From Primulina eburnea (Eukaryota > Streptophyta > Magnoliopsida > Lamiales > Gesneriaceae), in contig NC_133110.1 of assembly GCF_022965805.1 (NCBI RefSeq), positions 34,224,317 to 34,288,316 of the forward strand: 64,000 nt of DNA, written 5' to 3'. Positions within the stretch are counted from its first letter, which is position 1. Every line of letters starts with the position of its first letter. Below are positions 32,725-46,474 of the stretch, piece after piece. The notes beneath the pieces were generated by a model that saw only the letters and a list, made by a program, of their open reading frames with translations, was not told the DNA's origin and made no database searches. A program made the translations under genes and the position numbers.

Positions 32725-34440
32725 GTCAAAATCGGGGGAGGAGGCCAAGGCGATGGCCACATCATCAGCGGCACTCTGTAGCAAGAGATCCAATGAGTTG
32801 TAAGCTATTTCAGCTTTTCAAAATATTTAATTTAATATTTTAAATACCCCTCGAGTTCCATATTTCTTCAACCACACGGAACACAAATCTTCGATTTCGA
32901 CATCGCCTAGCAAAACTTTTCCTCGAAATCATTTTTCGACATTGGTTGTTGCGCTTTTATCGAAGATATCGTAACTCCGCCTCATATAATTCCGACTCGA
33001 ATTTTTTCAAAAGCTCCGACTCGGCTACCATCTCCCCCCAAAGCGGTTCAGCCTTGAACTCCTCTTTGGAATTCTTGACCTTCATCATTGCAACAAAAAA
33101 GCCGTGATATTTTATTCTCTTCATTATCACGTCTACCCACATGGAGTCCTATGAAAACATGATTTAAAATAATTAACAACACTTGAAGGAAAACAAGTCC
33201 AGATTTATTTTTATAATACTTGAAAGAAAACATATTACCCTAAACAATTTAAGCCCATAATTGTCCATCCACTCCTCAATCAAGTTACTACATCTATCAT
33301 CAAAACCATCTTATAAGTATTTCATGGTTATGTTCAAATCATACATTAAATCTTTTTCGGATTTTGGCAAAGGCTCCCCACTCAAAATGTTGTTAGTCGC
33401 GTAAACCTTGCTCTCCAATTCGAGTTTGCCCACGAGTTCCGACTCACGAACTAGGAGGGTCCATATGGGGTCTTTCTCAGCTTCTGCAGCTCCTAGCTTA
33501 AGTTTGGAAACATCAACGAGCTCTTTGGGTACTGATTCCTAAAAAATTGTGGTTAGATAATGAATCTTAATTCAAATATTGACAGAGGTATTTTTCTGAA
33601 ATTTACCGTAAGAAGAATCCCAAAGCTCTCCAGTAACATCAGCATCGTCAACCCTGCAACAACGGAGACCAACCCAGTCTTATAAATACGCCGCAACATA
33701 CTATTTCAGCTTTCAAGAAAATTTAACAACAAACCTCAAAAATATATACTTGTATCTTTGGAAATAAAAATTTTTTTTACCATGAATTTAAAAATCACTT
33801 ACGAAATAAAAGAACTTTTACCAATTTATTTTTTATTTGAATTAAGTATCGCAGAGGCGGTGACATCGGCGGAGGAGGCCAAAGCGACGGCTACATCGTC
33901 AGCGGTACTCTGCAGCAAGAGACCCAATGAATTAAAAGCTATTTCAGCTTTTCAAAATATTTAATTTGACATTTTAAATACCTTTCGAGTTCCATATTTC
34001 TTCAACCACACGGAATACAAATCTCCGATTTTGACACCGTCCACAACAACTTTTCCATGCAATCATTTTTTGACGTTGGTTGTTGCGCTTTGTATCAAAG
34101 ATATCGTAACGCCGCCTCATACAAGTCCGACTCGAATTTTTTCAAAAGCTCGGACTCGACTACCATCTGCCCCGAAAGCGGTTTAGCCTTGAACTCCTCT
34201 CTGGAATTCTTGACCTTCATCATTACAACAAAAGAGCCGTGGTATTTTATTCTCTTCAATATCACGTCTGCCCACAAGAAGTCCCATGAAAACATGATTT
34301 AAAATAATTAACAACACTTGAAGAAAAAAAATCTAGATTTATTCTTATAATACTTGAAAAAAAAGATATTACCCCAAACAATTTAAGCTCATAATTGTCC
34401 ACTCACTCCTCAACCATGCTACTATATCTGTCATCAAAAC
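32725..34440 (-). pseudogene. Minus-strand copies of the unknown gene, proximal to inversion
   Basis: Immediately after the plus copy, the sequence continues in inverse orientation: the VAIALASSA exon (about 32730-32800), the EEIWNSR/KAEPLWGEMVAESELLKKFES exon (32957-33142) and the DPIW/LVRESELV exon (about 33290-33530). A second set follows (33845-33925; 34095-34295). Frames are short, with stops and small indels between copies; ACTCAAAATGTTGTTAG replaces the CGCAAAATGTAGTTAG seen elsewhere. Splice-site motifs (ATAG|GACT, GAG|GTATTT) are still visible. Confidence 0.6.
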
Positions 34441-37400
34441 CATCTTCTAAGTGTTTCATGGTTAAGTTCAAATCAAATATTAAATCTTCTTCGGATTTTG
34501 GCAAAAGCTCCCCACGCAAAATGTAGTTAGTCGCGGAAACCTTCCTCTCAAATTCGAGTTTGCCCACGAGTTCCGACTCACGAACTAGGAGGGACCATAT
34601 GGGGTCTTTTTCAGCTTCTGCAGCTCCTAGCTTAAGTTTGGAAACATCCACGAGCTCTTAGGGTACTGATACCTAAAAAATTGTTGTTAGGTAATGAATC
34701 TTAATTCAAATATTGACAGAGCTATTTTTCTGAAATTTACCGTAAGAAGAATCCCAAAGCTCTCCAGTAACATCAGCATCGTCAACCCCAGAGACCAACC
34801 TAGCCTAATAAATACACGTGGTATTTTTCTGAAACCCCAAACAATTAAGCCCATAATTGTCCACTCACTCCTAAATCAGGCTACTATATTTGTGATCAAA
34901 ACCATCTTCAAAGTATTTTATGGTTATGTTCAAAACAAACGTAAAATCTTCTTTGGATTTTGGCAAATGCTCCCCACGCAAAATGTAGTTAGTCGCAGAA
35001 ACCTTCCTCTCCAATTCGAGTTTGCCCACGAGTTTGGACTCACGAACTAGGGGGGTCCATAGGGGGTCTTTCTCAGCTTCTTTATCTCCTAGCTTAAGTT
35101 TGGAAACATCCACGAGCTCTTTGAGTATCGATTTCTAAAAAATTGTGGTTAGGTACTGAATCTTAATTCAAATATTGACAGTGATATTTTTCTGAAATTT
35201 ACCGTAAGAATAATCCCAAAGCTCTCCTGTAACATCAGCATCGTCAACCCTGCAACAACGGAGACCAACCCAGTCTTATAAATACGCCGCAACATACTAT
35301 TTCAGCTTTCAAGAAAATTTAACAACAAACCTAAAAAATATATACTTGTATCTTTGGAAATAAAAAATTTTTTTACCATGAATTTAAAAATCACTTACGA
35401 AATAAAAGAACTTTTAACAATTTATTTTTTATTGAATTAAGTATCGCAGAGGCGGTGACCCAATGAATTAAAAGCTATTTCAGCTTTTCAAAATATTTAA
35501 TTTGACATTTTAAATACCTCTCGAGTTCCATATTTCTTCAAAACCATCTTCTAAGTGTTTCATGGTTAAGTTCAAATAAAATATTAAATCTTCTTCGGAT
35601 TTTGGCAAAAGCTCCCCACGCAAAATGTAGTTAGTCGCGGAAACCTTCCTCTCAAATTCGAGTTTGCCCACGAGTTCCGACTCACGAACTAGGAGGGACC
35701 ATATGGGGTCTTTTTCAGCTTCTGCAGCTCCTAGCTTAAGTTTGGAAACATCCACGAGCTCTTAGGGTACTGATACCTAAAAAATTGTTGTTAGGTAATG
35801 AATCTTAATTCAAATATTGACAGAGCTATTTTCTGAAATTTACCGTAAGAAGAATCCCAAAGCTCTCCAGTAACATCAGCATCCTCAACCCCGGAGACCA
35901 ACCTAGCCTAATAAATACACGTGGTATTTTTCTGAAACCCCAAACAATTAAGCCCATAATTGTCCACTCACTCCTAAATCAGGCTACTATATTTGTGATC
36001 AAAACCATCTTCAAAGTATTTTATGGTTATGTTCAAAACAAACGTAAAATCTTCTTTGGATTTTGGCAAATGCTCCCCACGCAAAATGTAGTTAGTCGCA
36101 GAAACCTTCCTCTCCAATTCGAGTTTGCCCACGAGTTTGGACTCACGAGCTAGGGGGGTCCATAGGGGGTCTTTCTCAGCTTCTTTATCTCCTAGCTTAA
36201 GTTTGGAAACATCCACGAGCTCTTTGAGTATCGATTTCTAAAAAATTGTGGTTAGGTACTGAATCTTAATTCAAATATTGACAGTGATATTTTTCTGAAA
36301 TTTACCGTAAGAATAATCCCAAAGCTCTCCTGTAACATCAGCATCGTCAACCCTGCAACAACGGAGACCAACCCAGTCTTATAAATACGCCGCAACATAC
36401 TATTTCAGCTTTCAAGAAAATTTAACAACAAACCTAAAAAATATATACTTGTATCTTTGGAAATAAAAAATTTTTTACCATGAATTTAAAAATCACTTAC
36501 GAAATAAAAGAACTTTTAACAATTTATTTTTTATTGAATTAAGTATCGCAGAGGCGGTGACCCAATGAATTAAAAGCTATTTCAGCTTTTCAAAATATTT
36601 AATTTGACATTTTAAATACCTCTCGAGTTCCATATTTCTTCAAAACCATCTTCTAAGTGTTTCATGGTTAAGTTCAAATAAAATATTAAATCTTCTTCGG
36701 ATTTTGGCAAAAGCTCCCCACGCAAAATGTAGTTAGTCGCGGAAACCTTCCTCTCAAATTCGAGTTTGCCCACGAGTTCCGACTCACGAACTAGGAGGGA
36801 CCATATGGGCTCTTTTTCAGCTTCTGCAGCTCCTAGCTTAAGTTTGGAAACATCCACGAGCTCTTAGGGTACTGATACCTAAAAAATTGTTGTTAGGTAA
36901 TGAATCTTAATTCAAATATTGACAGAGCTACTTTTCTGAAATTTACCGTAAGAAGAATCCCAAAGCTCTCCAGTAACATCAGCATCCTCAACCCCGGAGA
37001 CCAACCTAGCCTAATAAATACACGTGGTATTTTTCTGAAACCCCAAACAATTAAGCTCATAATTGTCCACTCACTCCTAAATCAGGCTACTATATTTGTG
37101 ATCAAAACCATCTTCAAAGTATTTTATGGTTATGTTCGAAACAAACGTAAAATCTTCTTTGGATTTTGGCAAATGCTCCCCACGCAAAATGTAGTTAGTC
37201 GCAGAAACCTTCCTCTCCAATTCGAGTTTGCCCACGAGTTTGGACTCACGAACTAGGGAGGTCCATAGGGGGTCTTTCTCAGCTTCTTTATCTCCTAGCT
37301 TAAGTTTGGAAACATCCACGAGCTCTTTGAGTATCGATTTCTAAAAAATTGTGGTTAGGTACTGAATCTTAATTCAAATATTGACAGTGATATTTTTCTG

Positions 37401-40400
37401 AAATTTACCGTAAGAATAATCCCAAAGCTCTCCTGTAACATCAGCATCGTCAACCCTGCAACAACGGAGACCAACCCAGTCTTATAAATACGCCGCAACA
37501 TACTATTTCAGCTTTCAAGAAAATTTAACAACAAACCTAAAAAATATATACTTGTATCTTTGGAAATAAAAATTTTTTTTACCATGAATTTAAAAATCAC
37601 TTACGAAATAAAAGAACTTTTAACAATTTATTTTTTATTGAATTAAGTATCGCAGAGGCGGTGACCCAATGAATTAAAAGCTATTTCAGCTTTTCAAAAT
37701 ATTTAATTTGACATTTTAAATACCTCTCGAGTTCCATATTTCTTCAAAACCATCTTCTAAGTGTTTCATGGTTAAGTTCAAATAAAATATTAAATCTTCT
37801 TCGGATTTTGGCAAAAGCTCCCCACGCAAAATGTAGTTAGTCGCGGAAACCTTCCTCTCAAATTCGAGTTTGCCCACGAGTTCCGACTCACGAACTAGGA
37901 GGGACCATATGGGGTCTTTTTCAGCTTCTGCAGCTCCTAGCTTAAGTTTGGAAACATCCACGAGCTCTTAGGGTACTGATACCTAAAAAATTGTTGTTAG
38001 GTAATGAATCTTAATTCAAATATTGACAGAGCTACTTTTCTGAAATTTACCGTAAGAAGAATCCCAAAGCTCTCCAGTAACATCAGCATCCTCAACCCCG
38101 GAGACCAACCTAGCCTAATAAATACACGTGGTATTTTTCTGAAACCCCAAACAATTAAGCCCATAATTGTCCACTCACTCCTAAATCAGGCTACTATATT
38201 TGTGATCAAAACCATCTTCAAAGTATTTTATGGTTATGTTCAAAACAAACGTAAAATCTTCTTTGGATTTTGGCAAATGCTCCCCACGCAAAATGTAGTT
38301 AGTCGCAGAAACCTTCCTCTCCAATTCGAGTTTGCCCACGAGTTTGGACTCACGAACTAGGGGGGTCCATAGGGGGTCTTTCTCAGCTTCTTTATCTCCT
38401 AGCTTAAGTTTGGAAACATCCACGAGCTCTTTGAGTATCGATTTTTAAAAAATTGTGGTTAGGTACTGAATCTTAATTCAAATATTGACAGTGATATTTT
38501 TCTGAAATTTACCGTAAGAATAATCCCAAAGCTCTCCTGTAACATCAGCATCGTCAACCCTGCAACAACGGAGACCAACCCAGTCTTATAAATACGCCGC
38601 AACATACTATTTCAGCTTTCAAGAAAATTTAACAACAAACCTAAAAAATATATACTTGTATCTTTGGAAATAAAAAAATTTTTTACCATGAATTTAAAAA
38701 TCACTTACGAAATAAAAGAACTTTTAACAATTTATTTTTTATTGAATTAAGTATCGCAGAGGCGGTGACCCAATGAATTAAAAGCTATTTCAGCTTTTCA
38801 AAATATTTAATTTGACATTTTAAATACCTCTCGAGTTCCATATTTCTTCAAAACCATCTTCTAAGTGTTTCATGGTTAAGTTCAAATAAAATATTAAATC
38901 TTCTTCGGATTTTGGCAAAAGCTCCCCACGCAAAATGTAGTTAGTCGCGGAAACCTTCCTCTCAAATTCGAGTTTGCCCACGAGTTCCGACTCACGAACT
39001 AGGAGGGACCATATGGGCTCTTTTTCAGCTTCTGCAGCTCCTAGCTTAAGTTTGGAAACATCCACGATCTCTTAGGGTACTGATACCTAAAAAATTGTTG
39101 TTAGGTAATGAATCTTAATTCAAATATTGACAGAGCTACTTTTCTGAAATTTACCGTAAGAAGAATCCCAAAGCTCTCCAGTAACATCAGCATCCTCAAC
39201 CCCGGAGACCAACCTAGCCTAATAAATACACGTGGTATTTTTCTGAAACCCCAAACAATTAAGCCCATAATTGTCCACTCACTCCTAAATCAGGCTACTA
39301 TATTTGTGATCAAAACCATCTTCAAAGTATTTTATGGTTATGTTCGAAACAAACGTAAAATCTTCTTTGGATTTTGGCAAATGCTCCCCACGCAAAATGT
39401 AGTTAGTCGCAGAAACCTTCCTCTCCAATTCGAGTTTGCCCACGAGTTTGGACTCACGAACTAGGGGGGTCCATAGGGGGTCTTTCTCAGCTTCTTTATC
39501 TCCTAGCTTAAGTTTGGAAACATCCACGAGCTCTTTGAGTATCGATTTCTAAAAAATTGTGGTTAGGTACTGAATCTTAATTCAAATATTGACAGTGATA
39601 TTTTTCTGAAATTTACCGTAAGAATAATCCCAAAGCTCTCCTGTAACATCAGCATCGTCAACCCTGCAACAATGGAGACCAACCCAGTCTTATAAATACG
39701 CCGCAACATACTATTTCAGCTTTCAAGAAAATTTAACAACAAACCTAAAAAATATATACTTGTATCTTTGGAAATAAAAATTTTTTTTACTATGAATTTA
39801 AAAATCACTTACGAAATAAAAGAACTTTTAACAATTTATTTTTTATTGAATTAAGTATCGCAGAGGCGGTGACCCAATGAATTAAAAGCTATTTCAGCTT
39901 TTCAAAATATTTAATTTGACATTTTAAATACCTCTCGAGTTCCATATTTCTTCAAAACCATCTTCTAAGTGTTTCATGGTTAAGTTCAAATAAAATATTA
40001 AATCTTCTTCGGATTTTGGCAAAATCTCCCCACGCAAAATGTAGTTAGTCGCGGAAACCTTCCTCTCAAATTCGGGTTTGCCCACGAGTTCCGACTCACG
40101 AACTAGGAGGGACCATATGGGGTCTTTTTCAGCTTCTGCAGCTCCTAGCTTAAGTTTGGAAACATCCACGAGCTCTTAGGGTACTGATACCTAAAAAATT
40201 GTTGTTAGATAATGAATCTTAATTCAAATATTGACAGAGCTATTTTTCTGAAATTTACCGTAAGAAGAATCACAAAGCTCTCCAGTAACATCAGCATCCT
40301 CAACCCCGGTGACCAACCTAGCCTAATAAATACACGTGGTATTTTTCTGAAACCCCAAACAATTAAGCCCATAAATGTCCACTCACTCCTAAATCAGGCT

Positions 40401-41030
40401 ACTATATTTGTGATCAAAACCATCTTCAAAGTATTTTATGGTTATGTTCAAAACAAACGTAAAATCTTCTTTGGATTTTGGCAAATGCTCCCCACGCAAA
40501 ATGTAGTTAGTCGCAGAAACCTTCCTCTCCAATTCGAGTTTGCCCACGAGTTTGGACTCACGAACTAGGGGGGTCCATAGGGGGTCTTTCTCAGCTTCTT
40601 TATCTCCTATCTTAAGTTTGGAAACATCCACGAGCTCTTTGAGTATCGATTTCTAAAAAATTGTGGTTAGGTACTGAATCTTAATTCAAATATTGACAGT
40701 GATATTTTTCTGAAATTTACCGTAAGAATAATCCCAAAGCTCTCCAGTAACATCAGCATCGTCAACCCTGCAACAACGGAGACCAACCCAGTCTTATAAA
40801 TACGCCGCAACATACTATTTCAGCTTTCAAGAAAATTTAACAACAAACCTAAAAAATATATACTTGTATCTTTGGAAATAAAATTTTTTTTTACCATGAA
40901 TTTAAAAATCACTTACGAAATAAAAGAACTTTTAACAATTTATTTTTTATTTGAACTAAGTATCGCAGAGGCGGTGACCCAATGAATTAAAAGCTATTTC
41001 AGCTTTTCAAAATATTTAATTTCATATTTT
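34440..41030 (-). repeat. 1,104-bp tandem array of gene-fragment units, about six copies
   Basis: Matching positions recur every 1,102-1,104 bp (for example 35510, 36612, 37716, 38820, 39924) with only scattered single-base differences. Each unit has two related exon blocks on the minus strand about 460 bp apart: block A (DPIWSLLVRESELVGKLEFERK...MKHLEDGFEEIWNSR) and block B (DPLWTPLVRESKLVGKLELERK...IKYFEDGF). In A the two normally separate exons are joined by a deletion (LEDGF|EEIWNSR). Between them lie the DDADVTGELWDSSYG block and splice-like signals. A TAA precedes the VDVSKLK stretch in A blocks, in the reading frame, and no ATG starts either block, so a functional protein is unlikely. 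The array is a recent amplification. Confidence 0.9.
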
Positions 41031-43740
41031 AAATACCTATCGAGTTCCATATTTCTTCAACCACACGGAATATAAATCTCCGATTTTGACACCGCCCACC
41101 ACAACTTTTCCTCGCAATCATTTTTTGACGTTGGTTGTTGCGCTTTGTATCAAAGATATCGTAACGCCGCCTCATACAAGTCCGACTCAAATTTTTTCAA
41201 AAGCTCCGACTCGTCTACCATCTCCCCCCAAAGCGGTTCAGCCTTGAACTCTTCTCTGGAATTCTTGAGCTTCATCATTGCAACAAAAGAGCCGTGGTAT
41301 TTTATTATCTTCAATATCACGTCTACCCACATGAATTCCTATGACAACATGATTTAAAATAATTAACAACACTTGAAGAAATAAACCATCCAGATTTATT
41401 CTTATAATACTTGAAATAAAACATATTACCCCAAACGATTTAAGCCCATAATTGTCCACCCACTCCTCAATCACGCTACTATATATGTCATCAAAACCAT
41501 CTTCTAAATGTTTCATGGTTATGTTCAAATCAAACATTAAATCTTCTTCGGATTTTGGCAAAGGCTCCCCACGCAAAATGTAGTTAGTCGCGGAAACCTT
41601 CCTCTCCAATTCGATTTTGCCCACGAGTTCCGACTCACGAACTAGGGGTGTCCATAGGGGGTCTTTCTCAGCTTCTGCAGCTCCTAGCTTAAGTTTGGAA
41701 ACATCCACGAGTTCTTTGGGTACTGATTCCTAAAAATTATGGTTAGGTATTGAATCTTAATTCAAATATTGGCAGAGGTATGTTTCTGAAATTTACCGTA
41801 AGAAAGAATCCCAAAGCTCTCCAGTAACATAAGCATCTTCAACCCTGCAACAACAGAGACCAACCCAGCCTAATAAAGACACCGTAACATACTATTTCAG
41901 CTTTCAATAAAAAAATTTAACAACAAACCTCTAATGTATATACTTGTATCCTTGGAAATAAAAGAATTTTTACCATGAATTTAAAACTCACTTAGGAAAT
42001 AAAAGAACCTTTACCAATTTCTTTCTGTTATTTGAATTCAGTACCGCGGAGGGCGATGGCCACATCGTCAGCGGTACTCTGTAGCAAGAGATCTAATGAG
42101 TAATAAGCTATTTCATCTTTTCAAAATATTTAATTTAACATTTTAAATACCTCTCGCGTTCAATATTTCTTCAACCACACGGAACACAAATCTCTGATTT
42201 CGGCATCGCTCTGCAAACTTTTCCTCGAAATCATTTTTCGACGTTGGTTGTTGCGCTTTGTATCGAAGATATCGTAACTCCGCCTCATACAAGTCCGATT
42301 CGAATTTGTTCAAAAGCTCCGACTCGGCTACCAGCTCCCCCCAAAGAGGTTCAGTCTTGAACTCCTCTCTGGAATTCTTGACCTTTATCATTGCAATAAC
42401 AGAGCCGTGCTATTTTATTCTCTACATTATCACGTCTACCCACATGGAGTTCTATGACTACATGATTTAAAATAATTAACAACACTTGAAGAAGAAAAAA
42501 ATCCAGATTTAGTCTTATAATACTTGAAAGAAAACGTATTACCCCAAACAATTTAAGCATATAATTATCCACCCACTCGCCTAATAAAGACACTGCAACA
42601 TACTATTTCAGCTTTCAAGACAATTTAACAACAAACCTCTAATGTATATACTTGTATCCTTGGAAATAAAAGAATTTTTACCATGAATTTAAAACTCACT
42701 TAGGAAATAAAAGAACTTTTACCAATTTCTTTTTGTTCTTTTAATTAAGTACCTCGGAGGCGGCGACATCGGGCGAGGAGGCCAAGGCGATAACTACATC
42801 ATCAGCTGTACTGTGTAGCAAGAGATCCAATGAGTTAAAATCTATTTCAGCTTTTCAAATATTTAATTTAACATTTTAAATATTTCTCGAGTTCCATATT
42901 TCTTCAACCACACGGAACACAAATCTCCGATTTCGACATCGCCCAGCAAAACTTTTCCTCAAAATCATTTTTTGACGTTGGGTTGCGCTTTGTGTCAAAG
43001 ATATCGTAACTCCACCTCATACAAGTCTGACTTGAATTTGTTCAAAAGCTCCGACTCGGCTACCAGCTCCCCCGAAAACGGTTCAGCCTTGAACTCTTCT
43101 TTTGAATTATTGACCTTTATCATTGCAACAAAAGAGCCGTGGTATTTTATTCTCTTCATTATCACGTTTACTCACATGGAGTCCTATGACAACATGATTT
43201 AAAATAATTAACAACACTTGAAAAAAAAATTCCAGATTTATTCTTATAATATTTGGAAGAAAGCGTATTACCACAAACAATTTAATCTTATAATTGTCCA
43301 CTCACTCCTTAATCACTCTATTATATTGTGATCAAAACCATCTTCTAAGTATTTCATGGTTATGTTCAAAACATACGCAAAATCTTCTTCGGATTTTGGA
43401 AAAGGCTGTCCACGCAAAATGTAGTTAGTCGCAGAAACCTTCCTCTCCAATTCGAGTTTGCCCACGAGTTCCAACTAACGAACTAGGAGGGTCCATAGGG
43501 GGTCCTTCTCAGCTTCTTCAGCTCTTAGCTTAAGTTTGGAAACATCCACGAGCTCTTTGGCAAACACAACGCTAACATATTTGCGGGTATTTTCAATGGC
43601 ATCATCCAGCAACATTTTCTCCATGCTGATATGGCCGTCGCGAGACCAAGAATTAGCTGCAAATAATTTGGTCTTCTTTAGAGTTTTAATCAATGGTGCA
43701 CTTATAGGGTGTGTGAAGGAGGAGACGCCGAAATGACGGT
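41031..43740 (-). pseudogene. Distal minus-strand copies of the unknown gene
   Basis: Outside the array the copies are more complete and more diverged. 41238-41708 reads through VDVSKLKLGAAEAEKDPLWTPLVRESELVGKIE...NYGLKSFG; 41150-41332, 42143-42391 and about 43010-43200 carry the EPLWGEMVAESELLKKFES-type exon. The rightmost copy (43475-43693) has the fullest start (SWSRDGHISMEKMLLDDAIENTRKYVSVVFAKELVDVSKLKLRAEEAEKDPLWTLLVR) but then meets a stop codon where the other copies have Glu-Ser. This end may be closest to the original gene's 5' end. Function unrecognised. Confidence 0.6.
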
Positions 43741-44050
43741 AGCCACGAACAGTGAAGACAGTGAGTCAGACGACGACGGAGGAACGATAGAGGACGGGGA
43801 TTGAGAGAGAAATGATGGAATTCATATTTTTAACAGTGAGGAAGAAAAGGTGCCCTGCAAAATTACAATCACTAAAAGTTGCATGGTATGATCACATGAA
43901 CAAGTACGTACATCATATCATACAAATTAAATAGGACACATCGATGAATCACGTGAGTCAAGCACATGTGCGTGGTATTTAATTTCCACTTACAAGTGTT
44001 TTCCACTACCTAGATGAATATGTTGCATGCATGCATGCATGTAAGGTTGG

Positions 44051-44095
<45 letters not shown>

Positions 44096-45142
44096 TATGA
44101 GCTCGATCCAATATTTATATGTTCAAAAAATATTTATTTATTGGTTTTTTATCCCCAAAGATGGAATTTTTTTCCTTCATGTTAAAGCAATAGTGTATGT
44201 CACAAACCACATACCTATATGAATATGCATGAGAAAATACAATATATATATTAATTGTAAATATATATTAATTAAAGATACAGTAAAGGGTATGTAAATA
44301 TTTTACATCAGTCTGGGTAAATGACCTAAAATCCATGGGTAAAAACAAAAAATGATACTCCAAAGTGCGTAACCATCAACAAACTTTAGTACATGATCCT
44401 TCTGGAAATTGTTACCTTCAAAATTCAAATAAAGAGGGCTCATAAATGCTGCATTGCGTTTGGGAAAGTGTTCTAAATTATTATAATTTGTGTTTTCAGG
44501 TAAATGATTAGAATATTTAATGCAATGTTATGCTATATATGCATGGAGATTTAAACATGTTTGTAAATCATTAAAATCGGATAGAGACACAAGGGTAAAA
44601 AGATTTCCATTTCTTCGTTTTTTTGTGGGGGAACACCGGAAAAGACTTCCAAGACAATAAAAAGGCATTTCAAAAATGATATAAAGAAAATGCAGATCAC
44701 ATGAATATAAATTGGCCTCGAACCAACTGAAGTTCCGTTCCATTAGCACAAGACCTCGTGAAGTGTATCTCCACTCTCCAATGAAGTTGGCACACTTCTT
44801 TGACATGATCTTCCTTTTTTTTTGTAACATTCTACTAACTTTCAAGGCAAAAGTATTCAAAAATCACATAAAGACAGTGATACTGCCAATAAAATGGCTT
44901 TTCGCGGTGTGCTTGAACAATTGCAAGTTGTTGAAAGTAAGAGGTTATCAAAAAAGCATAGTGCACGTCGCAAAAAGTACCATCGACAGAGTGCCACGAA
45001 AACTAACACCGACATGCGAAAAATAACGTCGATGGCACGCAATACATCTATGTTGATATCAAACACTACTACTACTACAAATATTTATATTTAATTTATT
45101 TTATTATAGTAGACCTATACAAATTGAATGTGGTCCAAGCAG
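43741..45142. other. Intergenic, no clear gene
   Basis: Contains a (TA)n microsatellite at 44052-44093. A 66-codon frame at 44894-45094 (MAFRGVLEQLQVVESKR...) is open but has no recognisable domain and I do not call it a gene. Confidence 0.5.
44052..44093. repeat. (TA)n microsatellite
   Basis: About 42 bp of pure TA dinucleotide. Confidence 0.95.
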
Positions 45143-46330
45143 TAATGTGGGTAGAGGTTATTTATCTTTTGAACTGTATTATGTATAAAAATAGAAAGAC
45201 GACATTGCCCCTCTCTGCCTAGCTAAGTTATCTAATTTTATAACTTATTTACTTATAAAATCGCACCAAAATGCTAAGAGAGTAAGTAATGTTTATGATT
45301 TCCACTTCTACCTATTCCAATATAAAGAAAGGACTTGTGTTCCAATTTGTAATCTGATCCATCTTGAGATTATGGCCGAGGGGGAGTAAATGTGGGGGGT
45401 GGGGGGGGGGGGGGTGGGGAGTTAATGTGGGTAGAGTTAATGTGGGGGGGGGGGGGGGGGGGGGGGGGGGCGAGGAGTTAATGTGGGTAGAGGTTATTTA
45501 TCTTTTGAACTTTATTATGTATAAAAATAGAAAGACGTCATTGCCCCTCCGCCTAGCTAACTTATCTAAATTTATAATTTATTTACTTACAAAATCGCAT
45601 CAAAATGCTAAGCGAGTAAGTAATGTTTATGATTTCCACTTCTACCTATTCCAATATAAAGAAAGGACTTGTGTTCCAATTTGTAATCTGACCCATCTTG
45701 AGATTATGCCCGAGGGGGGGAAGAAAGGACTTGTGTTCCAATTTGTAATCTGACCCATCTTGAGATTATGCCCGAGGGGTGGAGTTAATGTGGGGGGGGG
45801 GGGGGGTGGGAGTTAATGTGGGTGGGGGTTATTTATCTTTTGAATTGTATTATGTAAATATCATTGCCCCCTCCGCCTTGCTAAGTTATCTAAATTTATA
45901 ATTTATTTACTTACAAAATCGCATCAAAATGCTAAGCGAGTAAGTAATGTTTATGATTTCCACTTCTACCTATTCCAATATAAAGAAAGGACATGTGTTC
46001 CAATTTGTAATCTGACCCATCTTGAGATTATGCCCGAGGGGGGGAGTTAATGTGGGGGGGGTGGGGAGGGGGGGTGTGGGAGTTAATGTGGGTAGAGGTT
46101 ATTTATCTTTTGAACTGTATGATGTATAAAAATAGAAAGACGTCATTGCCCCCTCCCGCCTAGCTAGCTAAGTTATCTAATTTTATAATTTATTTACTTA
46201 CAAAATCGCACCAAAATGCTAAGAGAGTAAGTAATGTTTATGATTTCCACTTCTACCAATTCCAATATAAAGAAAGGACTTGTGTTCCAATTTGTAATCT
46301 GATCCATCTTAAGATTATGTCCGAGGAGTT
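45143..46330. repeat. ~270-337-bp tandem repeats with poly-G tracts
   Basis: The start of the unit (GTGGGTAGAGGTTATTTATC) recurs at about 45147, 45484, 45820 and 46089. Each unit continues through AGAAAGACGTCATTGCCCC, a shared AT-rich body and CCGAGGGG..., and ends in a G-rich run: G14 at 45401-45414, G27 at 45444-45470, G15 at 45792-45806, plus an interrupted run near 46051-46080. No coding capacity; open frames here are glycine artefacts of the G tracts. Confidence 0.88.
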
Positions 46331-46380
46331 ATCTTGGATTAATGCAGAATATTCAGAAAAAGTGGAACAATAAAGGAATC

Positions 46381-46389
46381 AATCATACA

Positions 46390-46474
<85 letters not shown>

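Noticed and set aside
34694..40568. Repeated 118-codon plus-strand frames (MNLNSNIDRA...) in each array unit
   Set aside because: They are antisense to the exon blocks and their splice signals on the minus strand, and recur only because the DNA is tandemly repeated.
44894..45094. 66-codon basic frame beginning MAFRGVLEQLQ
   Set aside because: No domain, no splice or promoter context, and an equally open frame exists on the opposite strand.
45364..45753. A 129-codon glycine-rich frame
   Set aside because: It comes from translating poly-G tracts and repeat sequence; the same repeat bodies are closed in other units.
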